Assembly: GCF_026723865.1 (NCBI RefSeq) | Contig: NZ_CP113529.1 | Location: 868,001-932,000, forward strand | DNA length: 64,000 nucleotides | Reading direction: 5' to 3' | Origin: Mycobacterium sp. Aquia_216 | GTDB taxonomy: Bacteria > Actinomycetota > Actinomycetes > Mycobacteriales > Mycobacteriaceae | In this document: positions 11,262 to 19,456 of the stretch, in pieces | Layout: each line of letters begins with the position of its first letter | Position numbering within the stretch: the stretch's first letter is position 1 | Notes under the pieces: generated by a model | Told to the model about the DNA's origin: nothing | The model's database searches: none | What the model saw: the letters and a program-made list of their open reading frames with translations, nothing else | Position numbers and translations under genes: made by a program

Positions 11262-12089
11262 TCAGCCAACAAATCTCAGGTCAGAGATGGTGCCACTGGC
11301 CACCAGTGCCACGTAGAAGTCGGTGAGCATCAGGGTGCCCAGCGTGATCCACGCGTACAACTTGTGCCGGGTGTTCAGCACGCTGATCTGGGACCAGATC
11401 CAATACCGCACAGGGTGTTTGGAGAAGTGCTTAAGCCGGCCGCCGGTCACGTGCCGGCACGAATGGCAGGACAGCGTGTAGACCCACAGCATGATCACGT
11501 TGCCGAGCAGGATCAGGTTGCCCAGGCCGAAGCCGAATCCGCCGGGGCCGGAATCGGAGTGGAACGCGACGATCGCGTCGTAGCTGTTGATCACCGAGAT
11601 GATGCCGGCGATGTAGAAGAAATACCGGTGAGTGTTCTGGATGATCAGCGGGAGTCTGGTCTCGCCGCTGTAGTGAGCGCGCGGCTCCGCGACTGCGCAG
11701 GCGGTGGGCGACTGCCACACCGTGCGGTAGTAGGCGCCGCGGTAGTAATAGCAAGTCAGCCGGAACAGCAGCAGGAACGGCAGCGTCAATGCCGCGTACG
11801 GCACAAACCACCAGTCCGGCAGGATCTGCGGCCAGAATTCGCTGGCCTCACCACAGGCCTTGGCCATGCACGGCGAATAGAACGGCGTCAGGTAGTGGTA
11901 CTGCGGGACGAAGAAATACTCCTTCTGCAGCCCGCGCGCCGTCGCGTAGATAAGGAATGCGGCGAAGCCCAGGTCAATTCTTAACGGAGACAACCACCAC
12001 CGGTCGGTGCGTAGCGTCCGTTGCCGGATGTGGGCGCGTGTGGGTGAAAAGACACCGGACGCATGACGGTTCGCCGTGGGAGCGCTCAT
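11262..12089 (-). CDS. sdhC: Succinate dehydrogenase 1 membrane anchor
   Basis: A 275-residue membrane protein with about five hydrophobic segments, orthologous by eye to Rv0249c. I chose the ATG at 12089 (MSAPTANRHASGVFSP) because a purine-rich agagga site precedes it and the length fits Rv0249c (273). It anchors SdhAB and binds the quinone. There is no separate sdhD, consistent with a single five-helix anchor. His residues lie in several helices, but haem ligands cannot be assigned by eye. Confidence 0.9.
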   Translation of the reverse strand: MSAPTANRHASGVFSPTRAHIRQRTLRTDRWWLSPLRIDLGFAAFLIYATARGLQKEYFFVPQYHYLTPFYSPCMAKACGEASEFWPQILPDWWFVPYAALTLPFLLLFRLTCYYYRGAYYRTVWQSPTACAVAEPRAHYSGETRLPLIIQNTHRYFFYIAGIISVINSYDAIVAFHSDSGPGGFGFGLGNLILLGNVIMLWVYTLSCHSCRHVTGGRLKHFSKHPVRYWIWSQISVLNTRHKLYAWITLGTLMLTDFYVALVASGTISDLRFVG

Positions 12090-12167
12090 CAAGTGTTCCT
12101 CTTCGAACAGGGCTGTTGGTCGAAGGGTACAAGACACAGCCCTCCGTTTTAACGGGGGCTTGGAATA

Positions 12168-12464
12168 TCAGGAGCGATTGTGACCCCCGACACCCTCGTC
12201 GTCGACATCGCGCCAGAAATCGGTGTCGTACTGGGTGTCGGGAATGGTGATCTTCTCGCCGGAATGCTGCACCGTCGCGCGCGCCAAATCTAATTCCGAC
12301 ACATCGGTGTCGAGTAATTCAATATCGCTCATGATCCGGTCGGCGTCGATCACGATGCGACGCATTGCCGGGCTGTCGCCGTAGCGCGACTTCAAGGAGC
12401 TCACGCACCGCCGCAAGCCGCCGATGAGATCGTGCAGTTCGACGAGTTCAGTCGTGGTGGACAA
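12168..12464 (-). CDS. Conserved hypothetical protein (Rv0250c-like)
   Basis: A 98-residue acidic protein, MSTTTELVELHDLIGGLRRCVSS at the N-terminus, matching Rv0250c in size and place. It has no membrane segment or signal peptide and is predicted mostly helical. It lies 78 bp upstream of sdhC on the same strand, so it may be co-transcribed with the succinate dehydrogenase operon. No biochemical role can be read from the sequence. Confidence 0.85.
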   Translation of the reverse strand: MSTTTELVELHDLIGGLRRCVSSLKSRYGDSPAMRRIVIDADRIMSDIELLDTDVSELDLARATVQHSGEKITIPDTQYDTDFWRDVDDEGVGGHNRS

Positions 12465-12577
12465 GAGATGCTCCTAGGGCCGGGGGTGTCACGAATCACA
12501 GTATGACTTTCGATACTATCCATCGCACCCGACTGACGTCGGGCAGACGACTAGGCGAGATTGCGGAGCAAACACGC

Positions 12578-13100
12578 ATGACAGGTCGGACCGCCGCCGC
12601 CCAGCACGCGGAGGCGCTGCTGAAATTGCATCAGCCAGGCAACCCGGTAGTGCTCCCGACCGTATGGGATGCCTGGTCGGCGCGTCTTGCTACGAATGCC
12701 GGATTTGTCGCCCTGACCGTGGGCAGCCATCCGTTGGCCGACTCGATTGGCAAACCCGACGGCGAAGGCATGTCGTTCGACGACGTCGTCAGCCGGGTCG
12801 CCCAGTCTTTTCCTGCGCCAGGATGGGGACGAGTCGGACCGCGTCGAACGGGCGGTGGCGCGCTTGGCCGAAGCGGCCGACGCGGGCGCCGATGTGCTCT
12901 ATCCGGTAGGCCGCCACGACCCGGAAACGTTGCGGCGCTTGGCTGCTGAGCTGCCGTTACCGATCAATGCGATCGCGTTGCCCGACCGGGACGACCCGGC
13001 GTCGTTCGGCCCGCTGGGCGTCGCGCGGATCAGTTTCGGTCCGTTCCTGCAAGCCGCCCTGGCGAGCCGGGCCAACGAACTCCTGGCCCGCTGGGGCTGA
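12578..13100 (+). pseudogene. Isocitrate lyase/PEP mutase-family protein, internally deleted and frameshifted
   Basis: The N-terminal part (12578 to about 12810) reads MTGRTAAAQHAEALLKLHQPG, then LPTVWDAWSARLATNAGFVAL and SIGKPDGEGMSFDDVVSRVAQ, typical of the family's first strands. From about 12811 the reading continues in another frame as LFLRQDGDESDRVERAVARL, then ADAGADVLYPVGRHDPETLR, to the stop at 13100, which is the family's C-terminal part. The middle with the metal-binding and catalytic strands is missing (very roughly 70-80 codons by family length). The junction lies at about 12808-12812. Function is almost certainly lost. An upstream in-frame ATG at 12503 is less likely to be the original start. 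Confidence 0.82.
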
Positions 13101-13124
13101 TCGGCTAGATCGGCTAGATCGGCT
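13099..13124. repeat. Short 9-bp tandem repeat between two gene ends
   Basis: Nearly three copies of gatcggcta run from 13099 to 13124. Each copy contains CTA in the frame of the minus-strand HxlR gene, so each provides a TAG stop there. It is a possible slippage site and has no obvious function. Confidence 0.7.
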
Positions 13125-13611
13125 CAAGCATCCGATGGGGCCGCCGAAGCGCCCGGCTGACTGGATCCTCGCGACTCGGATCACTCGGGCGCCGCGGCGG
13201 ATGTGCGATCAGGTCTGCGACATCGGGGACTTGATCACACCGTCCGCAACGGCGATCCTGCCCGATTGCGCCTCCGCACTCGGCATGTAAATAGGTTCTC
13301 CTGCTTACCTTTTCGAGGTAATTCTCGTTGCCCCAGCTGATCATCGACCAGATCATCGGCCACAACTGACGACCCTTGGCGGTCAACTCGTATTCGCCGT
13401 CCGCCTTGGCCAGCACATTCTCTTTGACGAGGAATGCCAGCCGGTCGGCCAGCACGGCTTTCGGGATGCCGAGATGGCTGCGAAAGTCGCTGAACCGGTG
13501 TACCCCGTAGAAAGCGTCGCGCATGATCAGCAAGGTCCAGCGCTCGCCGACGATCTCCAAAGACCGGGCGATGGGGCAGCTTTCGCTGGGATATACGCGA
13601 GGAAGGGCCAT
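13114..13611 (-). CDS. HxlR/MarR-like winged-helix transcriptional regulator
   Basis: A 165-residue protein with an HxlR domain at about 10-100: CPIARSLEIVGERWTLLIMR, then GVHRFSDFRSHLGIPKAVLADRL, the recognition helix region. The C-terminal tail contains HAECGGAIGQDRRCGRC, with two close cysteine pairs that might sense redox state or bind metal. It is divergent from the quinone oxidoreductase gene over a region with several inverted repeats, the usual arrangement for HxlR regulators of quinone, aldehyde or electrophile stress genes. The autorepressor role is inferred. Confidence 0.85.
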   Translation of the reverse strand: MALPRVYPSESCPIARSLEIVGERWTLLIMRDAFYGVHRFSDFRSHLGIPKAVLADRLAFLVKENVLAKADGEYELTAKGRQLWPMIWSMISWGNENYLEKVSRRTYLHAECGGAIGQDRRCGRCDQVPDVADLIAHPPRRPSDPSREDPVSRALRRPHRMLEPI

Positions 13612-13632
13612 GCCCCGATATTACGCCTTGCT

Positions 13633-13684
13633 GGTTCGGTCACTGAACCGTATAGTTCAAGTCGGTAAGTTCGTTCACCGAACC
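13633..13684. promoter_or_regulatory. Operator-like inverted repeats between hxlR-type gene and quinone oxidoreductase
   Basis: Perfect 8-bp arms ggttcggt (13633-13640) and accgaacc (13677-13684) bracket the region. A nested repeat ggttc-N7-gaacc occupies 13633-13649. The block sits between the two divergent starts and is a natural binding site for the HxlR protein. Confidence 0.5.
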
Positions 13685-13700
13685 AATGGGGTAGGCCGCG

Positions 13701-14711
13701 ATGAAGGCAGTCAGCTACGACCGTTTCGGTGGGCCGGAAGTGCTTGAGTACCTTGACATTCCAGACCCAATGCCCGGCCCTCGGCAGCTGCTCGTCGAAA
13801 CGGCGGCGATCGGGGTCAATTTCCCCGACATCCGCGAACGGTTGGGTGTCTACAACAGGGCCGAGACTCGGGTGGGCGGGGTGCAGCTCCCGCAGGTCGG
13901 GGGCCTGGCAGTCGCGGGCACCGTCGTCGCGGCCGGCTCGCGGGCTTCGGCGGCAGTGGGCACCAAGGTGGTCGCGCTGATGACCAGAGGCGCATACGCC
14001 CAGCTCGCAGTGGCCGACGAAGCGCTGTGCGCGGTCATCGACGACGACGCCTTTGCGGCACAAGCGGTACCGCTGGCCGGTTTCGCCGCGCAGGCCGCTT
14101 GTGCGTATCTGCTCCTGCAGGCCTCGACCACGCTGCGAGCCGGCGAGTCGCTGTTGGTGCACGGTGCCGCGGGCGGAGTGGGCAGCCTCGCGGTGCAGAT
14201 CGGTAAGGCGCTCGGAGCCGGGCTGGTGATCGGAACGGCCAGCACCGCGCCGCGGCGCGAATTCGTCAAGGCGCTGGGCGCCGACGCGGCGATCTCCTAC
14301 GACGGGCCCGGTTGGACCGAGCAGGTGCGCGAGCTGACCTCGGGCCGCGGCGTTGATGTCTTGATCGAGTCGATCGGTGGCGAGGTATTCGAGCAGAACT
14401 TCGACGCGCTGGCCACCTTCGGCCGGTATCTGCTGCTGGGTTCCAGCCGAAGCCCCGGCGAGCCGTTCGCGGCGCGTCGACTGATGACCCGATCGCAGGC
14501 CCTGATCGGTTTTTACCTTCCGGTCTTCTACGAGCGGCCCGAACTGATCGCCAACGCGCTGCGCTTTCTGGCCGACGGCGTCAAGGCCGGCCAGATCACG
14601 CCGGCAGTCGACGAGGTATTGCCCCTGAACCAGGCCGCCGAGGCACATCGGCGGTTGGAGAGCCGCGAAGTACGCGGCGTCATCGTCCTGGACCCGACCA
14701 TCGAATCGTGA
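13701..14711 (+). CDS. NADPH:quinone oxidoreductase, zinc-independent MDR family
   Basis: A 336-residue medium-chain reductase. The N-terminal GroES-like domain (MKAVSYDRFGGPEVLEYLD) lacks the zinc cysteine set. The Rossmann motif is HGAAGGVGSLAVQIGKALGA, about residues 153-172. It resembles zeta-crystallin type quinone reductases. A DUF302 gene follows with an 8-bp gap, probably in one operon. Divergence from an HxlR gene suggests induction by a quinone-like or electrophilic compound (inference). Confidence 0.87.
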   Translation: MKAVSYDRFGGPEVLEYLDIPDPMPGPRQLLVETAAIGVNFPDIRERLGVYNRAETRVGGVQLPQVGGLAVAGTVVAAGSRASAAVGTKVVALMTRGAYAQLAVADEALCAVIDDDAFAAQAVPLAGFAAQAACAYLLLQASTTLRAGESLLVHGAAGGVGSLAVQIGKALGAGLVIGTASTAPRREFVKALGADAAISYDGPGWTEQVRELTSGRGVDVLIESIGGEVFEQNFDALATFGRYLLLGSSRSPGEPFAARRLMTRSQALIGFYLPVFYERPELIANALRFLADGVKAGQITPAVDEVLPLNQAAEAHRRLESREVRGVIVLDPTIES

Positions 14712-14719
14712 GGAATGCC

Positions 14720-15256
14720 ATGACAAGTACCGTTAAGACAGCCGAATTCACTGCGGTGTCGCACACCATGAACCGCATCGACATCAGCACCGGTATCGAA
14801 TTCGAGGATTTCATCGCGGCTTTCGAGAAAGCCGCGCCCGTGGTCGATCGCGCGGTGGTGCGGGAGATCGCCGATCGCGGCGGCAGCTGGGACGACGTCC
14901 TCGCGGCCGCGGCGCGCAACGCACCCAACGGGCTGATGGTCTATGCCATGATCGACGGACTGTCGTTCTTGGCTATCGCGGGCCACACGACGAAGGCGGT
15001 GGAGTATCTGCTCGGTAACCATGTGATCGCCGAGACGATGTTTCGCCATGACCCGAAAGCGTTGTTGTACGCGCCATTACGGGTTCTGATTCACTCTGAT
15101 GCCGACGGCAATGCGATCTTCTCGATCGATCAGCCCAGCGCCGCGTTCGGCAGTCTCGGCATCGCCGAGGTGACCGAGGTGGGTCACAGTCTGGATCGTA
15201 AGGTGGCAAACCTGTTGCGGGTTATCGGGATTGACGCCGACCAAGCATTCTCCTGA
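14720..15256 (+). CDS. DUF302-domain protein
   Basis: A 178-residue protein. The ATG at 14720 follows a gagga site at 14710-14714 and is preferred over the GTG at 14708. The segment MNRIDISTGIEFEDFIAAFEKAAP is the start of a DUF302-like fold, and FGSLGIAEVTEVGHSLDRKVANLLRVIG is a typical C-terminal motif. DUF302 proteins are small alpha/beta proteins of unsettled function. Here it is the last gene of the quinone oxidoreductase operon and is followed by a strong hairpin. Confidence 0.72.
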   Translation: MTSTVKTAEFTAVSHTMNRIDISTGIEFEDFIAAFEKAAPVVDRAVVREIADRGGSWDDVLAAAARNAPNGLMVYAMIDGLSFLAIAGHTTKAVEYLLGNHVIAETMFRHDPKALLYAPLRVLIHSDADGNAIFSIDQPSAAFGSLGIAEVTEVGHSLDRKVANLLRVIGIDADQAFS

Positions 15257-15264
15257 GGCGTCAC

Positions 15265-15313
15265 CGTCGAGTCGTTGGGCGATTTCTCTGAAATTCGACC
15301 CAACGACTCGACG
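15265..15313. terminator. Long hairpin between the DUF302 gene and acr2
   Basis: Perfect 15-bp arms, cgtcgagtcgttggg at 15265-15279 and its complement at 15299-15313, enclose 19 bases whose ends also pair. There is no T-run. It separates convergent genes and probably terminates both. Confidence 0.65.
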
Positions 15314-15334
15314 TTCGGCCCATCTGGTTGGAAA

Positions 15335-15784
15335 TTACTTCGTGATGGCGATGCGCTGCGCCTGGGTGCCGCCCGGCTTTTTCCAGGCGCCGGTGACCCG
15401 CACGGTCAACACACCGGCGTCGTAGGAAGCCTTGATGGCCTCGCCGGTGACGTGCTCGGGCAGCTGGAACGAGCGCCGGAACGATCCATAGCGGATTTCC
15501 CGTAGCGTACGGCCGTCCGTCTCCTCGGCGTGCTCGTCGCGGTGTTCGCCGTGAATTACCAGTCGGCCCTTGTCGACCTCGACGTTGACGTCCTTCTCGA
15601 CGTCAACACCAGGCAGTTCCAGGCGCACTACCGCGTCGTCTCCGTCCTTGACGATCTCGGCCGCGGGGTTGAAGCCGCTGTTCGCCGGCTTGTACCAGTC
15701 CGCCGTCGCGGCGGGGCCGAAAAAGTCGCGCAACCACCGGTCGGTGTCCCAGGCCGGTCGCGACCACACTGCGAGATTGCTCAT
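15335..15784 (-). CDS. hsp: Hsp20/alpha-crystallin small heat-shock protein Acr2
   Basis: A 149-residue Hsp20 protein, orthologous by eye to Rv0251c. The ATG at 15784 (MSNLAVWSRPAWDTDRWLRD) has an aggagg-type site and matches the M. tuberculosis N-terminus; the open frame to 15838 is rejected. The alpha-crystallin domain covers about residues 40-140, with AEIVKDGDDAVVRLELPGVDVEKDVNVEV and the C-terminal GVLTVRV. It is an ATP-independent holdase for unfolding proteins. The upstream region has an HspR-like element overlapping a SigE/SigH-like promoter. Confidence 0.93.
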   Translation of the reverse strand: MSNLAVWSRPAWDTDRWLRDFFGPAATADWYKPANSGFNPAAEIVKDGDDAVVRLELPGVDVEKDVNVEVDKGRLVIHGEHRDEHAEETDGRTLREIRYGSFRRSFQLPEHVTGEAIKASYDAGVLTVRVTGAWKKPGGTQAQRIAITK

Positions 15785-15861
15785 GTCGCCTCCTCTTCGC
15801 TTCCTTGAGCTTGATTGTGAGTTCGTTGTGACCGGCACCTTGCCGGCCGGCTATACGGACA

Positions 15862-15888
15862 AACTTGAGTTGACCACGCTTAAGTTCC
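15862..15888 (-). promoter_or_regulatory. SigE/SigH-type promoter overlapping an HspR (HAIR-like) element for acr2
   Basis: On the minus strand GGAAC (15888-15884) and GTT (15864-15862) are 19 bases apart, matching the SigE/SigH pattern. The same bases hold cttgagt-N7-gcttaag (15864-15884), five of seven positions matching in the second arm of the HAIR inverted repeat CTTGAGT-N7-ACTCAAG. Established knowledge of acr2 in M. tuberculosis (HspR repression, extracytoplasmic sigma activation) fits this arrangement. Confidence 0.7.
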
Positions 15889-16009
15889 ACCAGGACGTTC
15901 GCTCGAAGCGAACACACATCACACCGGAGGTTGTGACATGTGAGAGCCACGTCATACGAGCGATACATTCGACGATTTTTCCTTAATTTCGGGCGCTTAA
16001 CCTCAAGGC

Positions 16010-18577
16010 ATGACCCCAGCCCCCGATACGCGCGCGCAGTGTGCTGCCCGTCACTTGGTTGTGGTCGGGCATGGCATGGTGGGCCACCGTCTGGTCGAGG
16101 CGCTGCGCGCTCGTGATACCGACGGGTCTTGGCAGATCACCGTTTTGGCCGAAGAGGCCGACGCCGCCTATGACCGCGTGGGACTGACCTCGTACACCGA
16201 AGGCTGGGACCGCGCCCTGCTGGCACTGCCCGGCAACGACTACGCCGGCGACGAGCGGGTACGGCTGCGCCTGAACGCGCGGGTCGCCGAAATCGACCGT
16301 GCGACACAGTCGGTGGTGACATCGGACGGCGAACGGTACGACTACGACGCCCTGGTGCTGGCCACCGGTTCCTACGCGTTCGTTCCCCCCGTGCCGGGGC
16401 ATGACCTGCCCGCGTGCCACGTGTACCGCACCCTGGATGACCTCGACGCCATCCGCGCCGCGGCCGAGCGTGCCCGCGATGACGGTCACAACGCAGCCGG
16501 TGTGGTGATCGGCGGCGGCTTGCTCGGGCTGGAAGCCGCCAATGCCCTGCGGCAGTTCGGGTTAGAGACGCACGTCATTGAGATGATGCCGCGACTGATG
16601 GCCCAGCAGATCGACGAGGCCGGCGGTGCGCTGCTGGCCAGAATGGTCACCGAGCTAGGGATTTCGGTGCACGTCGGCACTGGCACCGAGTCGATCGAAA
16701 CCGCCCCGCGCGCGGACGGTTCGGCATCGACGCGGGTACGGCTGACCGACGGCGTGGTGATCGACGCTGGTCCGGTGATCTTCGCGGCCGGCGTTCGGCC
16801 ACGCGATGAGCTGGCTGCGGCTGCGGGCTTGACGCTGGCTGAGCGCGGCGGCGTGCTCACCGACTTAACCTGCCGCACAAGCGATCCCAACATCTACGCC
16901 ATCGGCGAGGTTGCCGCGATCGAGGGGCGGTGCTATGGCCTGGTCGGACCGGGCTACACCTCCGCGGAGGTCGTGGTGGACCAGTTGCTGGGTGGCGCCG
17001 CGGAGTTTCCCGAAGCGGACTTGTCCACCAAGCTCAAACTGCTGGGGGTTGACGTCGCCAGCTTCGGCGACGCGATGGGTGCGACCGAGAACTGCCTCGA
17101 GGTCGCCATCAACGATGCGGTGAACCGTACCTACGCCAAACTGGTGCTCTCCGACGACGCCAAGACCCTGCTCGGCGGGGTGCTGGTGGGCGACGCTTCC
17201 AGCTATGGGGTGCTGCGGCCCATGGTCGGCAGCGAGCTGCCGGGCGACCCGCTCGCCCTGATCGCACCGCAGGGGTCCGGCGGCGGCGCTTCGGCTTTGG
17301 GAGTCGGCGCACTCCCGGATTCGGCGCAGATCTGCTCCTGCAACAACGTCAGCAAGGCCGATCTGAAGTGCGCGATCGCCGACGGTTGCAGCGACGTCGG
17401 ATCGCTGAAGTCGTGCACCGCGGCCGGCACGTCGTGTGGTTCGTGCGTGCCGCTGCTCAAGCAGCTGCTGGAAGCCGAGGGCGTCGCACAGTCCAAGGCG
17501 TTGTGCGAGCACTTCAGCCAATCGCGCGCCGAGCTCTTCGAGATCATCTCCGCCACCGAGATCCGGACCTTCTCGGGTCTGCTGGAGCGCTTCGGTCGCG
17601 GAAGGGGTTGCGACATCTGCAAACCCGTGGTCGCGTCCATCCTGGCCTCGACCGGCTCCGACCACATTCTCGAGGGCGAGCAGGCCTCACTGCAAGATTC
17701 CAACGACCACTTCCTGGCCAACATTCAGAAGAACGGGAGCTACTCGGTGGTACCGCGGGTTCCCGGCGGAGACATCAAGCCCGAACACCTGATCCTGATC
17801 GGCCAGATCGCCCAGGACTTCGGGCTTTACACAAAGATCACCGGCGGTCAGCGGATCGACCTGTTCGGCGCGCGGGTGGATCAGTTGCCGAAGATCTGGC
17901 AGCGGCTGGTGGACGGCGGTATGGAATCCGGCCACGCCTACGGCAAGGCGTTGCGTACGGTGAAGAGCTGCGTGGGCACCGATTGGTGCCGCTACGGCCA
18001 GCAGGATTCGGTGCAGCTGGCCATCGACTTGGAGTTGCGTTATCGCGGCCTGCGGGCGCCACACAAGATCAAGATGGGGGTCTCGGGCTGCGCGCGGGAA
18101 TGCGCCGAGGCGCGCGGTAAGGACGTGGGCGTCATCGCCACCGAGAAGGGCTGGAACCTCTACGTCGGCGGCAACGGCGGCATGACTCCCAAGCATGCGC
18201 AGCTGCTGGCCAGCGACCTCGACACCGAGACGCTGGTCCGCTACGTCGACCGGTTCCTGATGTACTACATCCGTACCGCCGACCGGCTGCAGCGCACCGC
18301 GCCGTGGGTCGAATCCCTGGACGGCGGTCTCGATCACGTGCGCGAGGTCGTGTGCGACGACTCCCTGGGCCTGGCCGCCGAATTCGAGGCCGCGATGGAG
18401 CGGCACGTGCAGAACTACCAGTGCGAGTGGAAGGGCGTGCTCGAAGATCCGGACAAGCTGTCGCGGTTTGTCTCCTTCGTCAATGCACCGGACGAAATCG
18501 ATTCGACCGTCACATTCACCGAGCATGCCGGGCGCAAAATCCCTGTGTCCATTGGGATGCCACGGGTCCGTTCATGA
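16010..18577 (+). CDS. nirB: NAD(P)H-dependent assimilatory nitrite reductase, large subunit
   Basis: 855 residues, close to Rv0252. Order of domains: FAD/NAD(P) oxidoreductase (GHGMVGHRLVEAL; GGGLLGLEAANALRQFG), BFD-like 2Fe-2S domain (CSCNNVSKADLKCAI and CTAAGTSCGSCVPLL, about 440-485), then the sirohaem/4Fe-4S module. The cluster cysteines are CVGTDWC (about 650) and CARECAEARGKDVG (about 690). It reduces nitrite to ammonium with six electrons. It overlaps nirD by ATGA at 18574-18577. The 225 bp between acr2 and nirB hold their divergent promoters; I could not pick out a convincing GlnR site. Confidence 0.95.
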   Translation: MTPAPDTRAQCAARHLVVVGHGMVGHRLVEALRARDTDGSWQITVLAEEADAAYDRVGLTSYTEGWDRALLALPGNDYAGDERVRLRLNARVAEIDRATQSVVTSDGERYDYDALVLATGSYAFVPPVPGHDLPACHVYRTLDDLDAIRAAAERARDDGHNAAGVVIGGGLLGLEAANALRQFGLETHVIEMMPRLMAQQIDEAGGALLARMVTELGISVHVGTGTESIETAPRADGSASTRVRLTDGVVIDAGPVIFAAGVRPRDELAAAAGLTLAERGGVLTDLTCRTSDPNIYAIGEVAAIEGRCYGLVGPGYTSAEVVVDQLLGGAAEFPEADLSTKLKLLGVDVASFGDAMGATENCLEVAINDAVNRTYAKLVLSDDAKTLLGGVLVGDASSYGVLRPMVGSELPGDPLALIAPQGSGGGASALGVGALPDSAQICSCNNVSKADLKCAIADGCSDVGSLKSCTAAGTSCGSCVPLLKQLLEAEGVAQSKALCEHFSQSRAELFEIISATEIRTFSGLLERFGRGRGCDICKPVVASILASTGSDHILEGEQASLQDSNDHFLANIQKNGSYSVVPRVPGGDIKPEHLILIGQIAQDFGLYTKITGGQRIDLFGARVDQLPKIWQRLVDGGMESGHAYGKALRTVKSCVGTDWCRYGQQDSVQLAIDLELRYRGLRAPHKIKMGVSGCARECAEARGKDVGVIATEKGWNLYVGGNGGMTPKHAQLLASDLDTETLVRYVDRFLMYYIRTADRLQRTAPWVESLDGGLDHVREVVCDDSLGLAAEFEAAMERHVQNYQCEWKGVLEDPDKLSRFVSFVNAPDEIDSTVTFTEHAGRKIPVSIGMPRVRS

Positions 18578-18591
18578 GTTCAGGAGGCAGC

Positions 18592-18948
18592 GTGACAACT
18601 CTCAACGACGTTCAGATCTGGACCACCGCGTGCACCTACGACCACCTCATCCCGGGTCGCGGTGTCGGCGTGTTGCTCGATGACGGTTCCCAGGCGGCGC
18701 TGTTCCGTCTGGATGACGGGTCGGTGCACGCGCTCGGCAACGTCGACCCGTTCTCCGGCGCGGCGGTGATCTCGCGCGGGATCGTCGGCGACCGCGGCGG
18801 TCGCGCGACCGTCCAATCACCCATCCTCAAGCAGGCTTTCGCGCTCGACGACGGTTGCTGCCTGGATGATCCGCGGGTGTCGGTGCCGGTCTACCAGGTG
18901 CGCGTTACCGAAGCGGGGGAAGTCCAGATCGCGCGATCGGCTGCCTAG
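18592..18948 (+). CDS. nirD: Nitrite reductase small subunit NirD (Rieske-like)
   Basis: 118 residues from the GTG at 18592, which follows a clean AGGAGG at 18582-18587 and gives the length of Rv0253. An upstream ATG at 18574 overlaps the nirB stop but has no SD. The fold is a Rieske-like barrel, but the Cys-His pairs that bind 2Fe-2S in true Rieske proteins are absent, as in other NirD proteins. It pairs with NirB. Its TAG stop shares the CTAG palindrome at 18945-18948 with the stop of the convergent TetR fragment. Confidence 0.93.
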   Translation: MTTLNDVQIWTTACTYDHLIPGRGVGVLLDDGSQAALFRLDDGSVHALGNVDPFSGAAVISRGIVGDRGGRATVQSPILKQAFALDDGCCLDDPRVSVPVYQVRVTEAGEVQIARSAA

Positions 18949-19394
18949 CCGATATCGCCGACCAGGTACCGCTGCATCGTCGGCCCGATGGCATCGACGA
19001 GCGCGTCCACCGACATCGAGTGCAGCGGCTCGGAGCGCACGCCGTAGCGCATGATGCCGAGGCCGACCAGCTGCGAGGCGCATAACGACGCCCGCACGGC
19101 CGCCTTATCGGCGCCCAGCATCTTCAGCAGCGGACCGAAAACCGGTCCGATGAACATGCTTTGCACCACCTCGGCGGTCTTGGCCATCCCGGTGGAGGCA
19201 ACCGCACTGGCCGCGAACGGGCCACCGCCGGCGGCATCCCACGTGGTAATCAGCATGTACAGCGTTCGGCGCCCTACCTGGTTGACCCCTCCGGTGATGA
19301 TCCGGTCGATGAATTCCGGTGTGCCGAAGGGTAACCGCAGCATCTTCGCGACAGGGTCGAGAAGCCCACGCGATGGCTCTTCGCTACGGGGCAT
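18945..19394 (-). pseudogene. TetR-family regulator fragment: ligand domain without its DNA-binding domain
   Basis: A 149-residue ORF that looks like the C-terminal domain of a mycobacterial TetR protein: GPLLKMLGADKAAVRASLCASQLVGLGIMRYGVRSEPL followed by IGPTMQRYLVGDIG. A complete TetR has about 190-220 residues with an N-terminal helix-turn-helix; none is present, and only 62 bp separate this ORF from the next gene. It is probably a decayed remnant. A short inverted repeat, gatcac-N6-gtgatc (19403-19420), lies upstream. Confidence 0.65.
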
Positions 19395-19456
19395 GGTGCC
19401 AGGATCACTCGTGGGTGATCAAAGATCAAGCATTGCCGCGTCGGCGCGTCCGGCCG

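Noticed and set aside
15889..16009. GlnR-box search upstream of nirB
   Set aside because: I looked for the GTnAC-N6-GAAAC type pattern expected for nitrogen genes and found nothing close enough to claim.
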